Origin: Phocaeicola massiliensis B84634 = Timone 84634 = DSM 17679 = JCM 13223
GTDB lineage: Bacteria; Bacteroidota; Bacteroidia; Bacteroidales; Bacteroidaceae
DNA: 64,000 bases
Direction of reading: 5' to 3'
Assembly: GCF_000382445.1 (NCBI RefSeq)
Contig: NZ_KB905472.1
Span: forward strand, 2,627,278-2,691,277
Below the pieces are notes generated by a model. It did not search any database. It saw nothing but the letters and a program-made list of their open reading frames with translations, and had not been told where the DNA came from. The position numbers and the translations under genes were made by a program. Below are positions 52,296-60,030 of the stretch, piece after piece (positions within the stretch are counted from its first letter, which is position 1; each line of letters starts with the position of its first letter).

Positions 52296-54302
52296 ATGAC
52301 TGTCACCTTATCTAACGAACTTCCTGCCTATCCTACTTTTGTGGAAGGCATCCGCCGTGCGCCCGACAGAGGTTATCGTCTGACACCGGCACAAACAGAA
52401 ACCGCACTGAGGAATGCACTGCGTTACATTCCCGAAGAACTTCACGCCCGACTCGCCCCGGAATTTATGGATGAACTGCTTATCCGGGGAAAAATCTATG
52501 GCTACCGTTTCCGGCCGCAAGGCGATTTGAAAGCAAAGCCTATTGACGAATATAAAGGAAACTGCATCGAAGGAAAAGCATTTCAAGTAATGATAGACAA
52601 CAACCTTTCATTTGATATTGCCTTGTATCCTTACGAACTGGTCACTTACGGTGAAACAGGACAAGTATGCCAAAACTGGATGCAATACCGGCTCATTAAA
52701 CAATATCTGGAAGTAATGACTGACGAACAGACTTTGGTAGTGGAAAGCGGACATCCCCTTGGTCTGTTCAAGTCAAAGCCCGAAGCACCGCGTGTTATTA
52801 TCACTAATTCCATGATGGTAGGCATGTTCGACAACCAGCGTGACTGGGAAATTGCTGCACAGATGGGCGTTGCCAATTACGGTCAGATGACAGCAGGCGG
52901 ATGGATGTACATCGGTCCGCAAGGCATTGTACACGGCACATTCAATACCTTATTGAATGCCGGCCGCATGAAATTAGGAGTACCGCAGGATGGAAATCTT
53001 AACGGGCATCTCTTTGTTTCTTCCGGTTTGGGCGGAATGAGCGGCGCACAGCCTAAAGCTGCCGAAATAGCAGGAGCCGCCGCCATCATTGCCGAAGTAG
53101 ATGCCTCACGCATCGAAACACGGTATCGCCAAGGATGGGTGCAGCACGTCACTGCCGACTTGAAAGAAGCCTATACCCTTGCTGCCGAAGCCATGAGGCT
53201 ACGCAAGCCTTGTTCCATTGCTTATCACGGAAATGTAGTAGATTTGCTGGAGCATGCTTTGAATCACCATATAGATATTGAACTGCTGAGCGACCAAACC
53301 TCGTGCCATGCCGTGTACGAAGGAGGATACTGTCCGGCAGGCATCACTTTCGATGAACGTACCCGCCTGTTGAAAGACGACCGTGTACGATTTGAAAAGC
53401 TTGTAAATGCTTCACTACGCCGCCATTTCAATGCCATTAAAGCACTGGTGGAACGCGGTACTTATTTTTTCGATTACGGCAATTCGTTTATGAAAGCCAT
53501 TTATGATGCAGGAGTAAAGGAAATCTCACGCAATGGCATTGATGAAAAAGACGGCTTCATCTGGCCTTCTTATGTGGAAGACATTATGGGACCGCAACTT
53601 TTTGATTACGGCTACGGACCTTTCCGTTGGGTTTGTCTCAGCGGTAAACATGAAGATTTGATAAAAACCGACCATGCCGCCATGGAGTGTATTCCCAAAG
53701 AACGACGCGGACAGGACATGGATAATTGGATATGGATACGTGATGCCGAAAAGAACAATCTGGTAGTCGGCACTCAGGCACGCATCCTCTATCAGGACGC
53801 ACTCGGTCGCATGAATATCGCCTTGCGTTTTAACGAAATGGTACGCAAAGGAGAAGTAGGTCCCATTATGTTGGGACGAGACCACCATGATGTGAGTGGA
53901 ACCGATTCTCCTTTCCGTGAAACATCGAACATCAAGGACGGCAGCAATGTGATGGCAGATATGGCAGTCCAGTGCTTTGCAGGCAACTGTGCACGCGGCA
54001 TGAGTCTGGTCGCCCTGCACAATGGCGGAGGCGTAGGTATCGGCAAAGCCGTCAACGGCGGATTCGGAATGGTGTGCGACGGTAGTGATCGAGTAGACGC
54101 CATTTTACGCTCGTCCATGCTATGGGATGTCATGGGTGGTGTGGCACGACGCTCATGGGCACGTAATCCGCATGCCATGGAAACATCCGAAGAATTTAAC
54201 CATACTCATCGGGAACAGGGCTATCATATCACCATGCCGCATCTGGCAGAAGATGCATTAATCGACAGAGTATTAAAAGAAAAAGGTATAAAACATCAAT
54301 AA
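52296..54302 (+). CDS. hutU: Urocanate hydratase
   Basis: About 668 aa from the ATG at 52296. Converts urocanate to imidazolonepropionate, step 2 of histidine breakdown. Visible: QNWMQYRLIKQYLEVMTDEQTLVVESGHPLG, NYGQMTAGGWMYIGPQGIVHGTFNTLLNAG, the NAD-binding FVSSGLGGMSGAQPKAAEIAG, GRDHHDVSGTDSPFRET and ALHNGGGVGIGKAVNGGFGMVCDGS. About 110 residues longer than the classic ~555-aa enzyme, as in the long form found in Bacteroidetes. First gene of a five-gene hut operon. Confidence 0.95.
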   Translation: MTVTLSNELPAYPTFVEGIRRAPDRGYRLTPAQTETALRNALRYIPEELHARLAPEFMDELLIRGKIYGYRFRPQGDLKAKPIDEYKGNCIEGKAFQVMIDNNLSFDIALYPYELVTYGETGQVCQNWMQYRLIKQYLEVMTDEQTLVVESGHPLGLFKSKPEAPRVIITNSMMVGMFDNQRDWEIAAQMGVANYGQMTAGGWMYIGPQGIVHGTFNTLLNAGRMKLGVPQDGNLNGHLFVSSGLGGMSGAQPKAAEIAGAAAIIAEVDASRIETRYRQGWVQHVTADLKEAYTLAAEAMRLRKPCSIAYHGNVVDLLEHALNHHIDIELLSDQTSCHAVYEGGYCPAGITFDERTRLLKDDRVRFEKLVNASLRRHFNAIKALVERGTYFFDYGNSFMKAIYDAGVKEISRNGIDEKDGFIWPSYVEDIMGPQLFDYGYGPFRWVCLSGKHEDLIKTDHAAMECIPKERRGQDMDNWIWIRDAEKNNLVVGTQARILYQDALGRMNIALRFNEMVRKGEVGPIMLGRDHHDVSGTDSPFRETSNIKDGSNVMADMAVQCFAGNCARGMSLVALHNGGGVGIGKAVNGGFGMVCDGSDRVDAILRSSMLWDVMGGVARRSWARNPHAMETSEEFNHTHREQGYHITMPHLAEDALIDRVLKEKGIKHQ

Positions 54303-54313
54303 CATTACGAATT

Positions 54314-55216
54314 ATGAGCTGGACAAAAATCATGGAATGCGTTCCCAACTTTAGCGAAGGACGCGACTTGCAGAAAATAGATCAGATAGTATCTCCCTTC
54401 CGTGCACGCGCCGGGGTAAAACTGCTCGACTATAGCAATGATGAAGACCATAATCGTCTTGTGGTCACCGTAGTGGGAGAACCTGATGCTTTAAAAGAAG
54501 CGGTGATAGAAGCCATCGGCATAGCAGTAAAGCTGATTGACCTCAACCATCATCAAGGACAGCACCCGCGAATGGGAGCGGTAGATGTAGTACCGTTCAT
54601 TCCTATCAAAGGATGTACCATGGAAGAAGCCATCACCATCTCTAAAGAAGTAGCGCAACGGGTAGCCTCTCAATATGACCTTCCGGTCTTCCTCTATGAG
54701 AAATCAGCAAGCGCTCCTCATCGCGAAAATCTTGCCGCCATCCGTAAAGGAGAATTCGAAGGCATGAAGGAAAAAATTCACCAACCCGAATGGCATCCCG
54801 ATTTCGGTCCCGAAGAACGGCATCCCACTGCCGGAACCGTTGCCATCGGAGCTCGCATGCCGTTAGTGGCTTATAATATCAATCTGAACACCCCCAGCCT
54901 GGAGATTGCACATGATATTGCCAAGAAAATCCGTTTTATCGGAGGCGGGCTGCGCTTTTGCAAAGCCATGGGTGTGGAACTGAAGGACCGAGGTATCACC
55001 CAGGTGTCCATGAACCTGACAGACTACAGCAAGACTGCCCTCTATCGGGCTTTTGAGATGGTGCGTTTCGAAGCCCGCCGCTACGGAGTAAGCATCATCG
55101 GCAGCGAAATTGTGGGCCTGGTTCCCATGGAAGCTCTGATTGACACAGCCTCTTATTATTTGGGACTGGAAAACTTCTCCATGCAGCAAGTACTGGAAGC
55201 GCAAATTATGGAATAA
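54314..55216 (+). CDS. ftcD: Glutamate formimidoyltransferase
   Basis: 300 aa. N-terminal WTKIMECVPNFSEGRDLQKID, then LDYSNDEDHNRLVVTVVGEP (catalytic His region), LIDLNHHQGQHPRMGAVDVVPFIPI and KAMGVELKDRGITQVSMNLTDYSKTALYRAFE. Only the transferase half of the animal bifunctional FTCD; the cyclodeaminase is a separate gene two genes downstream. Transfers the formimino group from N-formimino-L-glutamate to tetrahydrofolate, releasing glutamate. Confidence 0.95.
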   Translation: MSWTKIMECVPNFSEGRDLQKIDQIVSPFRARAGVKLLDYSNDEDHNRLVVTVVGEPDALKEAVIEAIGIAVKLIDLNHHQGQHPRMGAVDVVPFIPIKGCTMEEAITISKEVAQRVASQYDLPVFLYEKSASAPHRENLAAIRKGEFEGMKEKIHQPEWHPDFGPEERHPTAGTVAIGARMPLVAYNINLNTPSLEIAHDIAKKIRFIGGGLRFCKAMGVELKDRGITQVSMNLTDYSKTALYRAFEMVRFEARRYGVSIIGSEIVGLVPMEALIDTASYYLGLENFSMQQVLEAQIME

Positions 55217-55232
55217 CAAGAAATCTATCGTC

Positions 55233-56477
55233 ATGAACAACAACCTTATCATCAAGAATGCCCGCATCATCACCCCGCTTGGCACCTCTGCCCTGAAAGG
55301 TAAAGAGATGAACCAACTGCTGGATCTCACCGGAGGAACCGTAAAAGTAACCGACGGAGTGATTACTTATGCAGGTCCATCCCGTCCTACATGTGAAGAA
55401 CCGGAAGAAGGCTACGAGATTCTGGATGCCGAAGGACGAGTGTTGCTTCCCGGATTCATCGACTCACATACCCACCTGGTATTCGGAGGCTATCGCCCCG
55501 AAGAATTTATTTGGCGCATGAATGGCGAAAGTTATATGAGCATCATGCAACGCGGAGGAGGTATCGTCAACACGGTACATGCCACTCGTGAAGCGACACC
55601 GGAGGAATTGAAATGCAAAGCCGAATGGTTCATCGATGTCATGAGCCGCATGGGGGTCACTACAGTGGAAGGGAAAAGCGGTTACGGACTTGACCGCGAT
55701 ACGGAGCTTAAGCAACTGGAAGTGATGCGTTCCATCAATCTCTCTCCGCAACGCAAAGTAGATATAGCCGCCACCTTTCTCGGTGCACATGCATTGCCTC
55801 CCGAATATCAGGGCAGAGCCGACGAATACATTGATTTTCTCATCCATGAAATGCTTCCTCTGGTCCGTGAAAAGCAACTTGCCGAGAATTGCGACATTTT
55901 TTGCGAGCAAGGTGTCTTTACCGTAGCACAATCCCGGCGACTCCTGCAAGCCGCACAGGAACTGGGACTCGGTGCCAAGATACATGCCGATGAGATAGTA
56001 AGCTTCGGCGGTGCCGAACTTGCCGGTGAAATAAAAGCGCTCAGCGCCGATCATTTGCTGCACGCTTCGGATACCGGCATCCGTGCAATGGCAGAAAATA
56101 AGGTTGTCGCCACACTCCTGCCTCTGACCGCCTTTACGCTTCGTGAACCTTATGCACGAGGACGTGACATGATAGACAGCGGTTGTGCCGTAGCCCTCGC
56201 CACCGACCTCAATCCGGGAAGTTGTTGTTCCGGCTCCATCCCACTGACATTTGCACTGGCTTGCCTATATATGCATCTCACATTGGAAGAAGCTATCACA
56301 GCCATGACATTAAACGGAGCTGCCGCACTGGGTTATGCCCACCGGACAGGCAGTATCGAAGTAGGCAAACAGGGAGATTTTGTCCTGCTGGATACCGATA
56401 CTCCGGCTGTACTCGTTTACTATACCGGCATGAACTCCGTGCAACACACCATCAAAGGAGGACGTATTCTATTCTAA
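55233..56477 (+). CDS. hutI: Imidazolonepropionase
   Basis: 414 aa from the ATG at 55233, 16 nt after the ftcD stop; the longer frame would overlap ftcD. Amidohydrolase motifs: GFIDSHTHLVFGGYRPEEF (metal-binding His pair), GKSGYGLDRDTELKQL, FLGAHALPPEY, KIHADEIVSFGGAELAGE, ADHLLHASDTG and ALATDLNPGSCCSGS. Opens the imidazolone ring to give formiminoglutamate, step 3 of the hut pathway. Confidence 0.96.
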   Translation: MNNNLIIKNARIITPLGTSALKGKEMNQLLDLTGGTVKVTDGVITYAGPSRPTCEEPEEGYEILDAEGRVLLPGFIDSHTHLVFGGYRPEEFIWRMNGESYMSIMQRGGGIVNTVHATREATPEELKCKAEWFIDVMSRMGVTTVEGKSGYGLDRDTELKQLEVMRSINLSPQRKVDIAATFLGAHALPPEYQGRADEYIDFLIHEMLPLVREKQLAENCDIFCEQGVFTVAQSRRLLQAAQELGLGAKIHADEIVSFGGAELAGEIKALSADHLLHASDTGIRAMAENKVVATLLPLTAFTLREPYARGRDMIDSGCAVALATDLNPGSCCSGSIPLTFALACLYMHLTLEEAITAMTLNGAAALGYAHRTGSIEVGKQGDFVLLDTDTPAVLVYYTGMNSVQHTIKGGRILF

Positions 56478-56507
56478 AATATTCACCTAACTAAAAAACA
56501 TAATACC

Positions 56508-57131
56508 ATGTTAACAGAACTCACTATTAAAGAATTTATTCATAAAGTCATCAGCAACGATCCTGTTCCCGGTGGCGGAAGCGTATCCGCCTTCAATGGT
56601 GCTTTGGCAACCTCCCTCGCCGCAATGGTTGCCAACCTGACCATCGGACGGAAGAAATACGCCGAAGTAAACGAAGTTATGGAAGACCTTTCCGCCCGTT
56701 TTGAGGAACTGGCACGTCAACTCATTATTGATGTAGACCGTGACTCGGATGCGTATAACCGCGTATTTGCCGCATTCAAACTTCCCAAAGAGACAGAAGA
56801 AGAGAAAAACATCCGCAGCGAAGCGATTCAAAAAGAAACCAAATATGCAGCCGAAGTACCGATGGAAGTGGCACGTATCGTCCATTCCATCCTGCCGATG
56901 ATTGACGTAGTGGCACGAAAAGGAAACAGCAATGCCGTGACCGATGCTTGTGTGGCTATGATGTGTGCACGAACCGCTATACTGGGCGCATTGCTGAATG
57001 TCCGCATCAATCTCACTTCTATCAAAGACGAGAAATTTGTAAAAGAAATGACTGAAGAAGCGGATATGATAGAAAAGACAACGATTGCCGAAGAACAAAA
57101 GATACTGGACTATGTGAAAACCGTTTTCTAA
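56508..57131 (+). CDS. fchA: Formimidoyltetrahydrofolate cyclodeaminase
   Basis: 207 aa, all-helical. TIKEFIHKVISNDPVPGGGSVSAFNGALATSLAAMVANLTIGRKKY carries the typical PGGGSxSA motif; later DRDSDAYNRVFAAFKLPKET and AVTDACVAMMCARTAILGALLNVRINL. Converts formimino-THF to methenyl-THF and ammonia, linking histidine breakdown to the one-carbon pool. Confidence 0.95.
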   Translation: MLTELTIKEFIHKVISNDPVPGGGSVSAFNGALATSLAAMVANLTIGRKKYAEVNEVMEDLSARFEELARQLIIDVDRDSDAYNRVFAAFKLPKETEEEKNIRSEAIQKETKYAAEVPMEVARIVHSILPMIDVVARKGNSNAVTDACVAMMCARTAILGALLNVRINLTSIKDEKFVKEMTEEADMIEKTTIAEEQKILDYVKTVF

Positions 57132-57142
57132 AAAAGAAGATT

Positions 57143-58639
57143 ATGAATAACGTATATCAAATAGGTTCCGGCGAACTCACATTCGATATTATCGAACGTA
57201 TCATCAATGAGAACCTGAAACTGGAACTGGCGTCCGAAGCACGGGAGCGCATTCAGAAGTGCAGGGACTATCTGGATAAAAAGATAGCCAATTCCGACAC
57301 ACCGCTTTATGGTATTACCACCGGATTCGGCTCGCTGTGCAACCGCAATATCTCGTCTGACGAACTGAGTACCTTACAAGAGAATCTGGTGAAAAGCCAT
57401 GCTTGCAGTGTAGGCGAAGAGATGCCGCATGTCATAGTAAAACTGATGTTTCTGCTCAAGGCACATGCCCTTTCGTTGGGACATAGCGGTGTGCAAGTCA
57501 TTACCGTACAACGCATCATCGACTTCTTCAACAATGATGTAATGCCCATTGTATATGACCGTGGCTCGTTAGGTGCATCCGGCGATCTTGCTCCGCTTGC
57601 CAACCTTTTCCTGCCGCTTATCGGTGTGGGAGATGTATATTATAAAGGTAAGCGATGCGAAGCCATCAGTGTACTCGATGAATTTGGCTGGGAGCCTGTA
57701 AAACTGAAAAGTAAAGAAGGACTGGCTTTGCTGAACGGTACACAATTCATGAGCGCCAACGGTGTTTATGCCATCTTGAAAGCGTTCCGACTGAGCAAGA
57801 AAGCCGACCTCATTGCCGCTATTTCTCTTGAAGCTTTCGACGGACGTCTTGATCCGTTCATGAATTGTATCCAGCAGATGCGACCGCACCAAGGCCAGAT
57901 AGAGACAGGAGCCGCATTCCGCCGTATACTGGAAGGAAGTGAAATCATAACTCAGCCCAAGACACATGTGCAAGACCCCTACTCATTCCGTTGTATTCCC
58001 CAAGTACACGGTGCTACCAAAGATGCCATTCGCCATGCCGCGTCCGTTTTGCTGACCGAGATCAACTCTGTCACCGACAATCCCACCATCTTCCCCGATG
58101 AAGACCTGATTATATCGGGCGGAAACTTCCATGGACAACCTCTGGCACTCGTCTATGATTATCTCGCCATCGCTTTGGCCGAACTGGGGAATATATCCGA
58201 GCGTCGTGTGGCCCAGCTTATTATGGGACTTCGCGGACTGCCCGAATTCCTTGTTGCCAATCCCGGACTGAATTCAGGATTTATGATTCCCCAATATGCA
58301 GCAGCCTCTATGGTAAGCCAAAATAAAATGTATTGCTACTCCGCCAGCAGTGATTCCATTGTATCCAGCAACGGACAAGAAGACCATGTGAGCATGGGGG
58401 CCAATGCTGCCACCAAACTGTTTAAGATAATGGACAATCTGGAACATATACTTGCCATCGAACTGATGAATGCAGCTCAAGGTATCGACTTCCGGCGTCC
58501 GCTCAGAAGCTCTCCATACATTGAAAAATTCCTCTCGGTTTATCGCAAGGAAGTACCTTTCATCCGCGAAGACATAGTGATGTACAAAGAAATACATAAG
58601 ACTGTGGCTTTTTTGAAACGTCACCAGGTGGATTATTAA
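57143..58639 (+). CDS. hutH: Histidine ammonia-lyase
   Basis: 498 aa. The MIO cofactor triad Ala145-Ser146-Gly147 lies in RGSLGASGDLAPLANL; also YGITTGFGSLCNRNIS, EGLALLNGTQFMSANGVYAI, VHGATKDAIRHAA, SVTDNPTIFPDEDLIISGGNFHGQP. Deaminates L-histidine to urocanate, the first step of the pathway, although the gene is last in the operon. 11 nt after the cyclodeaminase gene. Confidence 0.97.
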   Translation: MNNVYQIGSGELTFDIIERIINENLKLELASEARERIQKCRDYLDKKIANSDTPLYGITTGFGSLCNRNISSDELSTLQENLVKSHACSVGEEMPHVIVKLMFLLKAHALSLGHSGVQVITVQRIIDFFNNDVMPIVYDRGSLGASGDLAPLANLFLPLIGVGDVYYKGKRCEAISVLDEFGWEPVKLKSKEGLALLNGTQFMSANGVYAILKAFRLSKKADLIAAISLEAFDGRLDPFMNCIQQMRPHQGQIETGAAFRRILEGSEIITQPKTHVQDPYSFRCIPQVHGATKDAIRHAASVLLTEINSVTDNPTIFPDEDLIISGGNFHGQPLALVYDYLAIALAELGNISERRVAQLIMGLRGLPEFLVANPGLNSGFMIPQYAAASMVSQNKMYCYSASSDSIVSSNGQEDHVSMGANAATKLFKIMDNLEHILAIELMNAAQGIDFRRPLRSSPYIEKFLSVYRKEVPFIREDIVMYKEIHKTVAFLKRHQVDY

Positions 58640-58652
58640 GTTATTATTTCAC

Positions 58653-58660
58653 TATCTTTG
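58653..58660 (+). promoter_or_regulatory. Promoter element of the NUDIX gene
   Basis: TATCTTTG, full -7 match, 20 nt before the ATG at 58681, so the NUDIX gene is separate from the hut operon. Confidence 0.6.
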
Positions 58661-58680
58661 CAGGCAAAAAAGAACAAAGT

Positions 58681-59181
58681 ATGAATAGCGACAATAAAGA
58701 AGAAATGTTTCCCATTGTGGATGAACAGGGAAATATTGTGGGAGCTGCCACACGAGGCGAATGTCATGACGGCAGTAAAAAACTTCATCCGGTAGTGCAC
58801 CTCCACGTATTCAACAGAAAAGGTGAACTTTACCTGCAAAAACGACCGGAATGGAAAGATATCCAACCCGGCAAATGGGATACTTCAGTAGGCGGTCATG
58901 TCGATTTGGGCGAAAGCGTAGAAATGGCACTCCACCGTGAAGTGAAAGAAGAACTCGGAATTACCGACTTCACCCCCGAACTGCTGACTAATTATGTTTT
59001 TGAGTCCACTCGCGAAAAAGAACTGGTATTCTCACACAAAACCGTTTATGATGGTCCCATTACCCCCAGTGAGGAACTGGCCGGAGGACGCTTTTGGACA
59101 TTAGACGAAATTAGAGCCAATATGGGAAAAGATATTTTTACACCCAACTTCGAAAACGAGTTCCGTAAATTGGGCTTCTGA
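58681..59181 (+). CDS. NUDIX hydrolase (IPP-isomerase-like subgroup)
   Basis: 166 aa. Nudix box GGHVDLGESVEMALHREVKEELGI (about residues 77-99) matches Gx5Ex7REUxEExGU. N-terminal FPIVDEQGNIVGAATRGECHDGSKKLHPVVHLHVFNRKGELYLQKRP and LDEIRANMGKDIFTPNFENEF resemble the YfcD-type subgroup related to isopentenyl-diphosphate isomerase. The substrate is a nucleoside diphosphate derivative or prenyl diphosphate. Ends shortly before a strong hairpin terminator. Confidence 0.92.
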   Translation: MNSDNKEEMFPIVDEQGNIVGAATRGECHDGSKKLHPVVHLHVFNRKGELYLQKRPEWKDIQPGKWDTSVGGHVDLGESVEMALHREVKEELGITDFTPELLTNYVFESTREKELVFSHKTVYDGPITPSEELAGGRFWTLDEIRANMGKDIFTPNFENEFRKLGF

Positions 59182-59197
59182 AACTTCTTTTTCATAA

Positions 59198-59239
59198 AAA
59201 GGGGCAAATTCTTGACCTGTATCAAGAATTTGTCCCTTT
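59198..59239 (+). terminator. Terminator downstream of the NUDIX gene
   Basis: An 18-bp stem with one G-T pair (59198-59215 with 59222-59239) and loop CCTGTA, A-run on the left and TTT at the right, 16 nt after the NUDIX stop. It isolates the peptide cistron downstream. Confidence 0.82.
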
Positions 59240-59286
59240 AGTGTATATTTTGACCTCATAAGTATACAACAGAAAACAAAAGCACG

Positions 59287-59294
59287 TAATTTTG
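59287..59294 (+). promoter_or_regulatory. Promoter element of the twin-peptide cistron
   Basis: TAATTTTG, full -7 match, 36 nt before the first peptide ATG and 48 nt after the NUDIX terminator. Confidence 0.5.
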
Positions 59295-59329
59295 TGTTGT
59301 AAAACATAGAAAGAAAGGATAACGAGATT

Positions 59330-59416
59330 ATGAAAAAGGTAAAAAGTATTGTGATGAAAGTCCTGGCTATGATGGGTGAAAACGAAGTAAGAGCTTGGGG
59401 CATAGGCATTAAATAA
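59330..59416 (+). CDS. Unannotated 28-residue peptide 1 (RAWG family)
   Basis: ATG-initiated frame of 28 codons, starting MKKVKSIV and ending RAWGIGIK. Preceded by a purine-rich AAAGAAAGGATAAC ribosome-binding region 7-20 nt upstream. Its twin at 59459 has the same length with no gap in alignment. Shared positions are MKK-K-I at the start, L and MG in the middle, and RAWG-x-x-IK at the end. The peptide is basic and amphipathic, not a classic signal peptide or membrane helix. Function unknown; options are a secreted signal or bacteriocin-like peptide, a leader peptide, or a small regulator. The pair lies between a terminator and a promoter upstream and a terminator downstream. Confidence 0.7.
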   Translation: MKKVKSIVMKVLAMMGENEVRAWGIGIK

Positions 59417-59458
59417 TATAAATGCCATCATTTTAATCAACAAAGAAAGGATAACATT

Positions 59459-59545
59459 ATGAAAAAGTTAAAAGAAATCATTAAGACAGGTCTTATTGAT
59501 ATGGGAAATGGTGCCCTACGTGCTTGGGGATACGAAATCAAGTAA
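59459..59545 (+). CDS. Unannotated 28-residue peptide 2 (RAWG family)
   Basis: 28 codons starting MKKLKEIIK and ending RAWGYEIK; about half the residues are identical to peptide 1 without gaps. The same ribosome-binding block CAAAGAAAGGATAAC precedes the ATG. The duplication of both the coding part and its translation signal, with substitutions spread in between, argues that these are real, selected genes rather than chance frames. 42 nt separate the two frames. Followed after 47 nt by an intrinsic terminator. Confidence 0.7.
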   Translation: MKKLKEIIKTGLIDMGNGALRAWGYEIK

Positions 59546-59592
59546 CTGTCATACTTGATTAGAGAACTTTATTTAAACCTCAATAGTATAAA

Positions 59593-59625
59593 GGAGAGTA
59601 ATCCAATGGATTATTTTCCTTTTTT
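59593..59625 (+). terminator. Terminator of the twin-peptide cistron
   Basis: GGAGAGTAATCC (59593-59604) pairs with GGATTATTTTCC (59608-59619) over 12 bp including two G-T pairs, with a tight AAT loop, followed by six Ts (59620-59625). Confidence 0.7.
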
Positions 59626-59669
59626 ATTTATCAGATATCTTATTTACTACAAATAATTAGGAAATGCGA

Positions 59670-59964
59670 TAAGTATTTTAAGAACTTATCCTATTTTCTT
59701 CATTCACTAACAGCGGCAAAGATAATAATATTATTGATTTATTCACTATTATTAAGCTCAAAAAGATAAAATTATCTCATTCCCGTTTCACTATCTTAAT
59801 TATCCGATGCTGTTTCTATAATTTTTCACACTTTATCTTTATGTAATAAAGCATCATTACGGTATATAAAAGGTAGAAAACAAGAAGCTAAAAAAAGCTC
59901 TTTTTCACAATAAATACCACCTGTAGCTACTTCTGACAAATAGGATAAGTTCTTAAAATACTTA
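59670..59964. repeat. Putative invertible promoter segment: perfect 27-bp inverted repeats flanking 241 bp
   Basis: The 27 bp at 59670-59696 (TAAGTATTTTAAGAACTT...) and at 59938-59964 are exact reverse complements. Each arm contains its own dyad AAGT...ACTT, like a tyrosine-recombinase site. The 241-bp interior carries a consensus -7 element on the minus strand (59717-59724), pointing away from susC. No full consensus promoter lies on the plus strand between the segment and susC at 60031. Inversion would move the element to about 59910-59917 on the plus strand, 114 nt before the susC ATG. This is the layout of phase-variable susC/susD promoters in Bacteroides. A one-mismatch TATCTTTA at 59834-59841 faces susC at present. 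No recombinase gene is in the window. Confidence 0.75.
59717..59724 (-). promoter_or_regulatory. Consensus promoter inside the invertible segment, facing left
   Basis: Reads TATCTTTGCCGC on the minus strand, a full match including the GC-rich stretch often seen after the -7 box. In this orientation it reads toward the peptide cistron in antisense. Confidence 0.6.
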
Positions 59965-60030
59965 GCAAATACTCCTTAATTCATTAGCCTTTCAAATCTA
60001 TTATAGTATTATTAACTCTATGAAACACTT

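Noticed and set aside
59606..59656. A 16-codon frame (MDYFPFLFIRYLIYYK) with a strong AAAGGAGAG ribosome-binding-like sequence, as a third small peptide
   Set aside because: The GGAGAG and the first codons form the stem of the intrinsic terminator at 59593-59625, followed by T6; the apparent Shine-Dalgarno is explained by that hairpin.
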